Positions 14,918 to 28,230 of a stretch of DNA of 64,000 nt are shown piece after piece. The notes under the pieces were generated by a model. The model was not told the DNA's origin. It was given only the letters and a program-made list of their open reading frames with translations, and did not search any database. The DNA comes from Glandiceps talaboti (taxonomy: Eukaryota > Hemichordata > Enteropneusta > Spengelidae). The DNA lies in contig NC_135564.1 in assembly GCF_964340395.1 (NCBI RefSeq), positions 10,255,391-10,319,390 on the forward strand. Direction: 5' to 3'. The translations under genes and the position numbers were made by a program. Each line of letters begins with the position of its first letter. The stretch's first letter is position 1.

Positions 14918-17071
14918 AGTCAACATAATCTGAATATAGTTTTGGAATTAATTCATTAATGTTTTGGAAAGTAGCGATTTGTGTTTGTATTTCCACATAG
15001 GACAGATTGTCGATTTATCCTGGTGACAGCATCTGGTGTCCATGTGGTAGACCATGGTTTACGAATAGAAATTAGCACGCCAGCAAAAATATCAAACTCG
15101 TCGCTGGTGGCGCTCTCCAATAAGACATGTGCAACAGTTGTCGCAAAAATTACTTTTCAAAGCCCGAACCCCCCAAAGTGAAGATGATAAGTGAAAATAA
15201 ACGATTAAAAGAAAAGAAAAGAAAATTTTAAGAGAAATTAACGGATATTCCGAGAGACCATATTACTCTGATACGTATTTCGGCTGATGAATTTTCAATT
15301 TGTGGCGATGATTTTCTGATCTGAAATCTACAAATGAGTGAAAATGCACGGAATTATTGTATCATGATTCAATTTATAAATTTTCCAGAAATTTGTAAAT
15401 AAGAGGCCATACTCTACGTTAAAGGCCCATGATTCAGTTCCAGGTTCTCCATCAGTGACGTCATAAAGATTAGATAAGATCATTTTCTAGTTCAGTACCA
15501 ACTTTTTCTGTAACTGTCAGACAACTGGGTTTTTTTCGCCAAATTTTAATTCTAATCCGACATCGGCCTTTAATCGTCAGCTTTTGACTAAGACCGAAAG
15601 GACAATCGTTGTGGGCGCTCTTCTCATCCCTTTCTTGGAGAGGGGGTGGTGATGAGGACGCTCCTGGCTATGTATTTTACCGTCTAAGTTTACTTCATTA
15701 ATCCAAGACTCTATTGACCAAACGTGCTTTTTTTTCTTAATCTCAGACTACTATATTTCCTATAGTGATCTGAGTCTGAATTTAAAAAAAAATATTTAGC
15801 ACTTCTATTCCGTAGATTTGAGCGTGAGTAGTACATGCGAAATGTATAGCTCGGATTATTTCTGATTATAATATATAGCTTTCAGTCTCACGATTTGGTG
15901 GTGTCTGGTCTTCTTTCATCCAACTGAAATGTCTTAGACGTATATCCTAAATACGAGCTATACGTAGTGGTTTGAAAAGATTGTCAGTCTATCACCCAAA
16001 ACATTATGTCGAATCTCAGACCACAAACCGTCGTGTGAGGGCGAATATACGTATGGTTCGGCTGGTTGTGATAATGTATCATATTTCCAAAGGACCAGGT
16101 ACAAGCTTCATAAGGCAAAGTTTGGGAAGATTTGAAGAACTTTGATTTTCAGGGAAATTTGTCACCTGGGCGCATTCTGCTAACTTCATCGAAATCATAA
16201 AATAAATAAATAAATGAGCATCTGAAGATGAAATCATATTTATGTCTCATATTTTTCATTATTCTCCGAAAATAACAGAATCGGACTGTCGAAGACTGAC
16301 GTTTGTCGTATTTTCAAATGACTAGATTAAATGAATTAATTTCCAGTTTGAGATTGCAAAAAAAAGTCGGCTACAAGACATTTTTATTAACGTTCTCCCG
16401 TATTTTATTATTCAAAACCAAACAGTGATATCTTGCCAGTGGATCATCTTCAGTGATTCTTAGACGAGGTCGCGCTCCTTTGAGTCTTAGAGTTCAGAGG
16501 TCAATTATTGACGAATAGATAAGATAATTAACTTAATCTAAATTTAATCAACCAATTGACGGATCAGTTAATCATTAAGATTATTTGTCTTTAATCTAGG
16601 CATTCTTATCGCGCTGCAAAAGATAATTTATCGAGATATCCTGAACTGAAAGCACAGCCTCAAGTTATATAAATGATATCATTGCAAATTGATTGATTTC
16701 GCGTGGCATCGGTTCATTGGTTCGTGTTATACTCCTAAACTGCAATGAGAGCATACTTCGGTAGTCTCGTTGTCATGGTAAACCATTACTCTATATCGGC
16801 GAGAACCAAAAGGTCAGAAAATATTAAACAACCTAGGGAGCCTCGATGTATGTACTGTAGTAGTAGCGAAAATATTAGACAGGCTTGAATCACGGGTGAT
16901 TATCACTCCAAAGAACAACTACTTCACACCTTCTGTACCATCTTACGCAATCTGTGACGTTGATAAAAAGGATCATTATCTATTGTGTCTGAAAGTGTGA
17001 CTTAGTGACTTGATTATTTAACATAACAACTATAACTTTGTAAATTGTGAAAAGAAACCTAATCGTCCTCA

Positions 17072-17145
17072 ATGTGGAGTTCTACCAGCTCTAGCAAGAT
17101 GTCGCGATCGACGAGCACGACGGAGTCGACGGCTTCGTTCTCCAG
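17072..17145 (+). CDS. Candidate upstream first coding exon (Ser/Thr-rich)
   Basis: An ATG opens a 74-nt reading frame encoding a Ser/Thr-rich peptide that begins MWSSTSSSKM and ends in STASFS. It stops at a strong donor, CAG|GTGAGC. The leftover two bases would join the exon at 35497 as Ser-Phe-Val-Lys-Lys-Val-Lys and enter the LRRC71 ATG in frame, adding 31 residues. The codon use is CG-rich compared with its surroundings. Against this, the intron would be 18.35 kb, and the CpG-depleted gene body starts only near 30.4 kb. It could be the first exon of another transcript or chance. Confidence 0.35.
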
Positions 17146-20100
17146 GTGAGCTTTATAAATCTACGGAATATTTGGAATCATATTACTGTTTGCGCACGAT
17201 CGACGTAGGGATTGTTGCGAGTGCGTGCATACGATAGATTGACGTGTAAAATGTACACATACACACCTGTTTGATTTGTAGTTGTATTGTCGCGTTATGT
17301 TTTACATGTAACATTGTAAATAACTTTGCATTGTTTATTAATACTGCATGTGTGCTGTCTAACCTTGAGCCTAAGACAGCCATATATTCCCAGACACTAA
17401 ATGTATCAGTTTATGGTTATCACGATCCACTGGGCTAAGTTGCTATGTCTGCAATGCATTCGCTATCTCGACAAATAGATTCAAGACTCTATATATGGTT
17501 TCGATTTTTTGTAAAAAAAAATCGACACATTTAAAGTCCAACCACCTTTACTTTGAGTACTTATACTACCGCCTGTTCGAATGTCTACAAAGAAAATAAA
17601 TATTCTTATAAGGTGAGATTACTCAGATCAGAGTCCCCCTTGATTATCACAAAAAGGACTCGGTTCAGATACGTGTTTTCATGGCCTCTGTTGACGCTCG
17701 TTTCTTAGGTGTTTGCAACATGTTGGTACTCGAGTTGGAAAGCCTTACATCGAGTTTAGATAGCACCATATTAATGGCGTATAGTGTAATTCTCCCTGGT
17801 AACTGACACGTGAGTGGTTTGCGTGTTGTACATTGCAGTGTCGTGAAAGAAACACGAGTATATATTTCTTAATACATTACAAATAATAAATTGACAAGTG
17901 TGATTGCACGTAATACATTTCAACGTCGTGGCTGGTGTACAAGTAGTTGAGTGTGATATACATTTCAGAGTGGTGACGGACATAATGTACCCTTACGTCA
18001 GTTTTTATCACACGTTACTCCCAATTTGTATATATTAAACAATATATGTAGAATCCTTTTACCTCCTTGGTTAAAATTATTTTTCTACTAAGGGAGTATT
18101 TGTTTGTACACAAAAAAATACAAAATTGGGGAAAACAGGTTTAAACTACGTGACACTTGTGCGTTGGTGCTTCCTTTCCCTACAGTTGAGAAAAATTATG
18201 TAGGAAAAATGAGTCAACGAACATGCATCTCACCCTAAAGTGTCTAATAAACCCGAAAGGATACACTGCCGGAGGGGAATATATCATACGACCGATCCTA
18301 GCCAATTACTTAGTCGCTTTCAACAAGAATTGCATAACATACCAAATATAATAGCAAACGTGTATACGTATGCATATGCGCATATCGACATACATACAAC
18401 GTTTCATATACGTACGTATGCATAGAAACCACATTGGTTCATACTAGCAGAGAAGACAATATTTCTCAAAGTTATTTCCGTTCCCCAGTAACACTTCGTC
18501 TCTGTGAATCCATGTCAACGGCACGTAGGAGGGTGACGCTGATTGACTTAATGGTTTGACTTTTTGAAACACATTGTACATATTTTATATTTATTTGTTT
18601 AGAGAAGCTTTAATGAGATAATTAGTGCCTTCTCAGGATGACACACGACTATACCTTTTGACACTTTGCATACACATGCAATACATAGACAGTTTCCCCT
18701 CTACTGTCAAATGTCTACATTACACAGTGTCGATTTCCATTCACCAAAACTGTATCCACTACACTGTAAAACGTACACTTTTCTTTAACTTACTATTTTG
18801 AAACAAAACATCACCTTTGAACCATCTCTTGGTAGCAGATTAAAATGAAACAAAATGTTATGTCAGAGTATTTTGTTAACAAAAGTATTTTGTTCGTACG
18901 TGTGGGTTTAGGGAACGAACTGAAAATTGTTTCCATAATGGTGTTGTCATATTTAAAAATGTGCTTGTTAATAATCAGTTGGTGCTGGTTGCCTGTTTGC
19001 ATAATTTGACAAAAATGAAAACGGACGTAGATAATTCATCAAACGGTAAAGTTAAATGAAGTGTGACCTTATTATATATTCAATTTGTGTGTCAATATTA
19101 TACAAACATATCAGGAATAGAAGCTCATCTGCGGATTACGTCACAGCACATACAGTGACGTATATACTCTATTTGGCAATAATCATACGGAGACATGATA
19201 GGCTGTTTTGTGACAGAACGTTCACAATAACAGTGTTTAGAAAATGACGTATTTATAGTTCTCCGCACAAAATGTCTTAGAAATATAGGTTTGGGAGAAA
19301 TTAGTTTTATATGTTAAAACAGGATGTTTATAGTTACGATAACGGAGTTCGTTGAAGTGCCACTAAATATGAATAGAATCATATTGCTGTACAGATGTTT
19401 AACACAAAAAACATATAAGAACTTGTGTTCTTGAAACTATATAAAACACATTTATTGGTATATTTCAAAGAGCCAAGTAAACCGATCTTAATAGCGACAA
19501 TTTGGAAATGCCTTTACAAATACAGTTTTTTGAGTATCAAGTCTCGTACTAAACTCATAGAATATGTCACTTTCTCGTATTGGCAATCATCATAAAAACC
19601 CTGCGCTCTTTTTGATAGTTCACAATTCGCTTGGCTGTTACCGTAGCAACCGAATGCGTCAGATTTGTTTGAGTAGTGAATTAGCTTTGATAGGTCGCTG
19701 TCTCCGATCGCAAATACTTATCTCTTGGTACGATGCATTAAGCTTTACGAGAAGGTTTGCTACAGTTTTGACAAGCACGTTATAAATCTTGATCACGCAC
19801 ATATGGAAGGCTAATACACTGTGTAGAATTTGTTGTTTTTTCTGCCCAGGGAATTGATTAATAGACATTATGGGGGGGGGGGGAAAGAATACGTTCAAAT
19901 TTAGCTACCTGGCTCTATGGACAATATAATGTTATCTTAATTTCATTGAAATATATCCCTTACTTCGAGAATGTAATTTTTACGTTGCATTATTAACGTT
20001 ATTGTAGGTTCATTATTCGAGGGCCGGCGGTTCTGTAAATTTTCAAATAGGCCTACTGATGAGTTTTCCCTTGTAAAAGTACTCCTGTGACGCCCACCGT

Positions 20101-22226
20101 GGACACACGCTATTTTCTATTTAGTATATATGCAAACCATTTCATTTGAGGTGAATTGATTCATTACAGAGTGTAAGAGAACAATGCAGGTGTACAAATT
20201 AGTGACGAGTTCACTAGTGAATGTACCGTACGTACCTTTACACCCTTGTTCATTTCTATCTATATTGTTAGGGTATTGCATGGATTTCTTGTGTATGTTT
20301 CAATCTTGTGTCAAGGTCAAGGTGTGTATTTTATACACGGTAGAACTACTGAATCACTAGCGTACTGAGGATAGATTCTCCTCGTATGAATTGAATCACC
20401 GAAACTTTCTCACTAAATTACGCACCTCTCTAGTAGTAATGTCAATGAAAAGTTTGCGTTGATAAAAGTTTTTGGGGTTTTTTTATGATTGTATATACCA
20501 TATAGAGAAGAACGTTATGCCGCACTCCTTACAAATATCACAGTGGAACGACTCACGACATATTACCCGTGTTTCTCTATCCTTATTCAATTACAAAATT
20601 GACTCGGTTTATTTTTCATGCATAAAATAATGAAATTTTAGAGGATTCATTCATTCTTTGAGTGAAGTTTACAAAACATGACTTTAGTACCAGTGTGTTT
20701 CTTTTTTTTATATTTATGTGTGACCTTCTAAGCATCGACTCTCAGAAACCGATAATTTGACAGTTGCCAAGTACTTTTAGTAAAGTAATAAGTGTACTCT
20801 GCCCTGTAGTAAATTGACAGTGGATTATCGATGGTGACTAGGAGGACAGCTGTTTTCTCGCAACGGGTTTGTAGGTAACGTTAACAGCTTGAACGCACGT
20901 AGCGTCAAACATTTTGAAATATCGACAGGGAATGTGATCTACGGGAACCATAACTCAAAACATTAACTAAGCATTTCAGCCTCAACACAGATATTCCAAA
21001 CTAAAAGTATTTTTACGTCAAGGTCATTTGGAGGGCTAATTAATACTTATTAGGGATTTAGCTGGTAAATAAACACAGAACTTCAATAACAGTATCTGAA
21101 GCACATGCCCAATTGACCGAAATCATGGCGAGATCTATAGCGTGTGATCTCAGCCTGAGGCCGAATCTGTGTAGTGGCATACGTGTATGTAATTTACGTA
21201 CACTACCCCTACACACATGCGCGTGCGCGCAGATTAAAGGGTAAAGCAGGGTAAAGCCTATAACTTTATAGTCTATGGCTGTCACTTTTGTTTCCAAAAA
21301 AATGAAGCGTTTTTGTTCCCATTCCAATCACTAGAACATATTGAATAATTTCCACTGCTGTGGTGCTCTCATTATGTATTTAGATACAATGTGAACAATC
21401 ACCATGACGTAATTTGATTGCTACCAATAAATTATTCAAAAAAAGTCCCATGGTTGGTTTCCAGCCTCTGTGTGTACTGAATTATCAGCTCAGATCTCCC
21501 GTGGTGATTTGACTTTGCTTTATCTATAGCTAGTGTATTGTGTACATTCATTTTATGTGGTCTCACGAACTGTGCCATAATTGTAACATTGTATTGATAT
21601 GTTGGGTATACCTTTAATCATATCTACTTTTCATTGGCAAATCTATGATCACAGATTTCGACACCATTTTTCTATACAATATTTTCTTATTTCAGACACC
21701 GATAATATGCCTCAATGTACCTTTTATATTTGCATATTTATTGACATTAATAAGCTTCAAGTGGGATTAATAGTCATATCGTGATTGGAGATTTTAAGAT
21801 TAAAATAATCTAAGATATTTAATCTAAATCTGATAGATAATATACGATGACACCACAACTGTAAGAATAAATTACTGACATAATTAATTTACTAACATGT
21901 CTTGATTAATCAATTACATTTGACAGATTACAATCAATTTTAATAAAACGTGTGACCTTTGACCCCTAGTAAACCGCACAGTCAGAAGAGATGTCAATTT
22001 CCTTTACCTTGATGATTTATGACGTCAACATACAGGAAGGCAATATTACTGATTTAAACTGTTTAGTCTAGGTCTGGTCAATGTGACGGATATACGTTAT
22101 AATCTACTACCAAAGCTCAGTTCCAAATTTCATTTCCATAATTACGTTATTAACTTCTAGTAGTCTCGTATCTTATATTTCTTTTGATTATTACATGGTT
22201 GGTATGTTTGCTGCATGTTATTTTGT

Positions 22227-22288
22227 ACACATACATACATACATACATACATACATACATACATACATACATACATACATACATACAT

Positions 22289-22340
<52 letters not shown>

Positions 22341-22424
22341 ACATACATACATACATACATACATACATACATACATACATACATACATACATACATACAT
22401 ACATACACACTTACATACACACTT

Positions 22425-22455
<31 letters not shown>

Positions 22456-22501
22456 GTTTAGTTTAGTTTAGTTTAGTTTAGTTTAGTTTAGTTAGTTAGT
22501 C
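22227..22501 (+). repeat. Compound microsatellite (ACAT)(AC)(ACAT)(ACAG)(GTTTA)
   Basis: ACAT units flank a central AC run, then ACAG units, then about seven GTTTA units. The motif changes in steps that each share most of the previous unit. Confidence 0.97.
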
Positions 22502-25385
22502 AATCACTAACCATACATGTATCTGCTGCAATGGTCGTGAACGGAATAATGACACAAGATATGAAACAAAAAGGAAAATACTTAATTGCAAGATGAAGTG
22601 GAAATAATGAAACATTAATTTAGTAGGCCTTTGGAACTTACAACATACCTTTATTAGATTCGGAACATTTTTAAAAGTTGGTTGTTTGACATCAATGCAC
22701 GGATTTGCTGTCTCGAAATATCCACCAGTCACAAATTTAAGTATTGCTATGAAAAGTCTTCACTCAGTTTAATCGTGGGATGTCGAATAGGTCGCCCCAA
22801 AAATACAAATAAAGTTTGTTAACGAAAACGTTATCGTGCATTTCAATATCCTGCAGTGTAATTGGTTTAAATTATATGCTAATGTCGCTAAATACATCTT
22901 GACTGAATGAAATGGACATGGAGATGAAATGTACACCAGGGATTAATATTGGAAACGGGAAATTGATAGAATCGTCAATATGCTCTAGTTTCACCTTTCA
23001 GTGCTATATACTACACTATAGCAACAATATAGTCTCGTGGTGACCGCAGCTAGGATCAGCAAACATACCATATTGATGTCGATACAATTACAAAATGTAC
23101 TATCATAAAATATGCGGTCCGAAAATACACATTTTAACTGTTATCGTGTTCATTTCATGTCAATGGTTATTTATAGACATCATCGGTCTACAACACGGAA
23201 GCCCACTTAGCTTACTGATTATTAGTTATCAGCGAATCCGCCATGATCTGTATTTATAAGGTAGATACTAGCTAGTTGATAAGTGAAACGTAATTTTATA
23301 CTGTGACTGGAAAAAAACGCGGTCTTTGTTTTGTTTGTTGAAATGAAAATTTAATCTTTATTTTGAGTTATTATTGTTATTTAGTACAGTAGGCTTCAGT
23401 AGAACGTTTATATAGCAAGTTTGGTTTCCATGACAATAAAATAATGTAAATTACAGTCATAAACATTTGGACTACCACTGTGAACATTTATATCGAAGAA
23501 CGGGTAAACACTTTATTAGACATATTCATCGTCACGTACGTACTTTATTGCCATGGAAACAGCATCTCGATTTTTGCAACATGATATTTTAGAAACGTAA
23601 ACTGTATCTTCAGACATGATTACAAATAGCGCTCTAGGGTTGCATGTTGTGAATACAATTTTTCTTTCAAATAATATTTTCAAGGTCGATTTGATTTCCA
23701 GTTGTGAAAAGGAGTTTGTGTATATTGTGGAGCATGCAGTTGTTAATATTTAATGATGATAAGTTACAATTAACCGATTTTATTAATTAAATTTCAATTA
23801 ACCGTTCTTGAAAGATGAAAGCTACAGAGCTAGCTAGGTCGCGTGTTTGGGTATTTTAATACATGGCAATTGGCTAGAATCGTAGGTCAAAATCTCCAGT
23901 GATTAACCAACGCACTGTTTAGTGTTATCAAACTCATAGAATGTGTCTCGATGAATAATTTATAGAAATAACTACGACTGACAAATGATAGAACGGTTAC
24001 AAATGAAATGTACATATTAAAGGCGGCCTACATTAAAGAGGAAAGTGATCGGATAATAGGAAATACATGTACATTATGTCTCCCTTGGCTCCACCATGTA
24101 CCAGTTAAGTGCTATAATTAACATAGTATATACCAGCTGAAAACTTGTTGAAATTAATCAAAGCAGGTCAAAGTACTTCTACTATGATGTATGTCATCTT
24201 GACCTAGGAAGAAAATATGCTGCTATTTTTCATATTTTAAACTTAAGTTATTCTGGAAATATGATTTTATTTTTTAGAATTTATCTTTCATGACGAGTCA
24301 GGTGATTTGACTCCAGTGCTGTACTGACCACCTGTTGATATCTGTACGGATCACATCAGTCGCCTACCCTGGCGAAATCATCTGATGACTTTGAAATTTT
24401 CACAATATATTTAATTCGTGTCTCTCTTTGATGATTATTAGTTATAAATCCTACTGACGTCATCATGACCTTGACTTATCCGTAATGACCTATAGTCACA
24501 ACCGACTTGGATTAAATCTTTCTTGTAGCACTGCAATTAGCTTTATATAAATTATTTTTTTTTATAAATCCATTCGTCTTCTCAGTAAGTTTCTTTGGCA
24601 AGTAAACTCAATATAATCTTAGTTTAAGCTGAAATTCGGGTCACGTATAGTACATATCTTATCTTAAATTGTCCTCTTTCCTCTTTGATTTGTCAAGCTG
24701 TCGTTGGCTCCATTTGATTGACAACTTTTTAATATATTTTAGAGGGCAAACAAACGCAATCTAGTCATGTTCAATTCTGTTCTCTACTAAATTCTAAGAT
24801 TTAACTGTACAGCCGACAGCTATCAAACTATCGATCAAACAAAGGTGCACTTCTCAGTGTCGCTATGACGACCAGTGAGCACGCACGACAAGAGTCCATT
24901 ATTCATGCTTTACTGTATTTTTAACCGTCAAATCGTTTCCTTTTTGTATCAAAGAGAGAGAAAGAAACTCGTTTATTATGATCGTCTTTCGTTGAGACGT
25001 TATTCAAACGGAACTGATAGTGGCGTCCACATAAAACAACGTGTGTTGAGAGTGCATTAATCAAAACGTGTGCAAGTTGTGGTAGAGCTCAAGCCGTGTG
25101 TTCACGGTATCTTACCTCCACCTAGTACCTCGTTAATTTTTTTTTACTGAAAACGTCGATGATTTGACTGATTTCAGAGACAGTATTAGCTACAACATTT
25201 GCGCTCTTTACCATAATATAGTCTAGGTCTATACTACACTCACTTCCATAAGTGTATGATATAAATTCAACTGTCCAGGGATTGAAAGGATTATTTTTTG
25301 CTAAATTATTATAACAAGATCAGGTTTACAATCGTCCGAGTTTCTCTTTATATCAATGAGAATATAATGAAAATTCATGTATGAC

Positions 25386-25590
25386 GTAAACTACAAACAA
25401 ACAACAAACAAACAAACAAACAAACAAACATAACACCAGTTTCACGTTAGCAAGTGTCTATGTCCATACTTCCCATCCAAAAAAAAACACTAAAACAAAC
25501 AAACAAACAAACAAACATAATATCAGTTTCGTGTTACCAAGTGTCTGTGTCCATACTTCTCACCCAAAAAAAACACACAAAAATAAACAA
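25386..25590 (+). repeat. Tandem duplication of a segment of about 95 bp with (ACAA)n
   Basis: Two adjacent copies each have (CAAA)n, then ATA.CAGTTTC, CAAGTGTCT.TGTCCATACT and an A-run, with about ten differences. Confidence 0.85.
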
Positions 25591-26250
25591 AAACAAAAAC
25601 ACTTATCCTTTACCCAGTCTCGTCGTACTCTACTAATGCACATTATCAAAAATGTTTGATGTGGTAAAGAATCGTATAAGTCAATGGGCCCTATTCATTT
25701 ATATAACGCGTGTATTAAATCATTAACATTAACTCCCGGTGTGTTCTGTATGCTTGTATACACAATGCCACTAGTTGGATAAATGCATATGCTTCTCATA
25801 ATCGTTAACTTCAATCGTTCTGCATTTCCATTTTTAAAAAAAAGAGTAGTCGAACTTTCTAATAATTTCCAGTACAACATAAATAAAGACTAGTGACTTT
25901 TTAAGAAGTCTGAACGTTGTCGAACTGACTGCCTGTACTTATTTTTAATCAATCTGACGAGAGATCAATGTTTCATATTTTTAGACACAGAAATGTGGTT
26001 TATATTCTTTGCAAAATCAATTTTGTTTAAAGAAAAAATCTATGTTACCATTGTGGCTTGTTTTCAGTTCAACTTTTGGCATTTTGTAATTCATATGTGA
26101 GATGTACACAGTTCCGGTTGTTAATTTGTGTGAAATAGATTTTTTTATCCTCCAAAAAGTAATTAAATATGTTTCACATATTAGTTAATTAGTGCAAATT
26201 TGATTTGTAGGTACTAGGTCACATGCGTGCGCGAAAACAACACACTGGAA

Positions 26251-26314
<64 letters not shown>
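26251..26314 (+). repeat. (ACAG)n microsatellite
   Basis: About 16 perfect ACAG units. Confidence 0.97.
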
Positions 26315-28150
26315 CTCTGTGTCTATATAATAAGTGATAATATAGTTGTGGACTAAATAATTTCAGTTAAAATCAGTTAAAACATTTTAATTCAACTGCG
26401 CTCAAAGCTGCAAATTTGGAATACGGCAATAAAATGGTGCTGTTGATTATTTTACTCACGACGAACAATCGCGACTGTGTGATTCCTCCATTTCATTTCC
26501 AGACCTTGCTTGTAGCATGAAATCGTTTCCTATATCAGTATTCATCACACATCGAATTCATTACGTTCACAGTCATCGTTCAATATTGATCTTTCCGTTT
26601 CAAACTCAGAGTATATTTTCTTTTTTTCACCACTTATCAGCCATCGTCTTCATGACATACAGAGTAGCCGTGTGTAGACTGCCAAATTAACTGACTGATT
26701 CTATAATGACCATAACTAATTGGACAACGTAGGAGACGAATCATCAAATAGCATAAACGTGTCAATCTCATGAATAATTTTCTCTTCAAGATGATACTTT
26801 CACACATAAGGGACGTAATTTCCTATCTATATTTCACCTGTATTTCTCACATTAGAATCTTACTCAATGTACCCATCCAATTGTGTTTTTTTAACCTTGT
26901 TGGATCATGTTGCCATGACAACTGTTACATGATTTGCATAATGGGACTTTGAACCTGGTTTTTTTTTCATACACAGTAAAATAGCTGCCATAGGATAGAT
27001 TCACTTATGGTTTTGTGGGGTTTTTTGTTTCCTCTTGCTTATATTTAGACAAAATATTTAATGAGCTAGAGAGAGGGGTGGAAACAAAATTAAAAACTAC
27101 TAAAGGCGGATTTTTACACAGTGGGAAAAAAGCGATACGTATTTTGATGTTTTCAATAAACTACTGTCCAATTTATCTATAACTGGTGTGTGTTTTCTAC
27201 AACATATACGTATTGGCGGTATATGCAAACAGGCAAAGTCCAAACTATACATACTGCGCTTTCATTCACTTGCGACGGCGTCCAGCTCGTTTTCGTATAG
27301 TGCGCCCTCTAGCGTTTGACTTGATATTTAATTATTTCATTTGAATTTTCCATCCCCGAAATCAATAATCTACAACGCTGTTGAATAGCGGGAGGGGAGG
27401 GGAAGGGAGCTATTTTTATTTTGACTTTTTGTTTCTAGTTTATGAGTTTCAATTTCATTTAAATTACAAAAGAGAATGCTTTGATATTTTTGTGTACTTT
27501 TTTTCTGCTGAGGGTAGTTTTTTTCACACATCCCCATACTCTTTATAATCGTTTTCAAATCCTCCATCGCTTTAAATTTTATTAACTTGTTGGAATGCAA
27601 GAATTAACACTTACATTTGATAGCCATGTAATCGACTTTTTAGTAGTACCTGTAAAAGCCCAATAGTTTCTACCCCCAAATTTACATAACAAACACTCCC
27701 CTTTCGAAATGGACATTATTTGATGTGAAACACCTCATAAAGTACTTGCAAACAACAAACACTAATGTAATTGTTCAACAAAAGGTTGATGACGTCACAC
27801 GCACTAAACCCATTTAAAATTGACAAGAGTATCCATATCAACGCTTTTCAAACTTTTATTACCGTTCCAGCGATTTTGTCGGTATTTAGTTGTTGTTTTG
27901 ATCATAGTCACAGTAATTGCACTGTGATCGGATTCAAGCTTCTTTTTCCGTACTGGAAATCAGGATTTTTGACAAAACGTTATGATTTGACGAGTTATGG
28001 CATTGGCAAGGTGGGTCCACTAACATTTTGTATTGGTATGTAATACAGAGGGTGTGTTGTTTTATGCGTCGTGGCATTTTAATGGCTCGTGTGAGTCACT
28101 GGTATCAACCGTGTATTTGTAACGAGCACAGGGTTGATGTAGAATGTTTT

Positions 28151-28230
28151 CTCATCGTCGCAAACCACGGCCTGTTTGGCTTTATTTCGAAGTGTAGCGG
28201 AAGATATAACAGCTCTGGTTTGTGAGAATG
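28151..28230 (-). repeat. Dispersed repeat copy B (shared with 10.95 kb)
   Basis: This is the second copy of the repeat at 10950-11037. The length difference between copies is two codons, and several mismatches fall at third codon positions of the minus-strand frame. It may be a fragment of a transposon reading frame; the family is unrecognised. Confidence 0.55.

Noticed and set aside
24379-24400. CTGATGACTTTGAAA, resembling a hammerhead core
   Set aside because: There is no stem II between the core elements.
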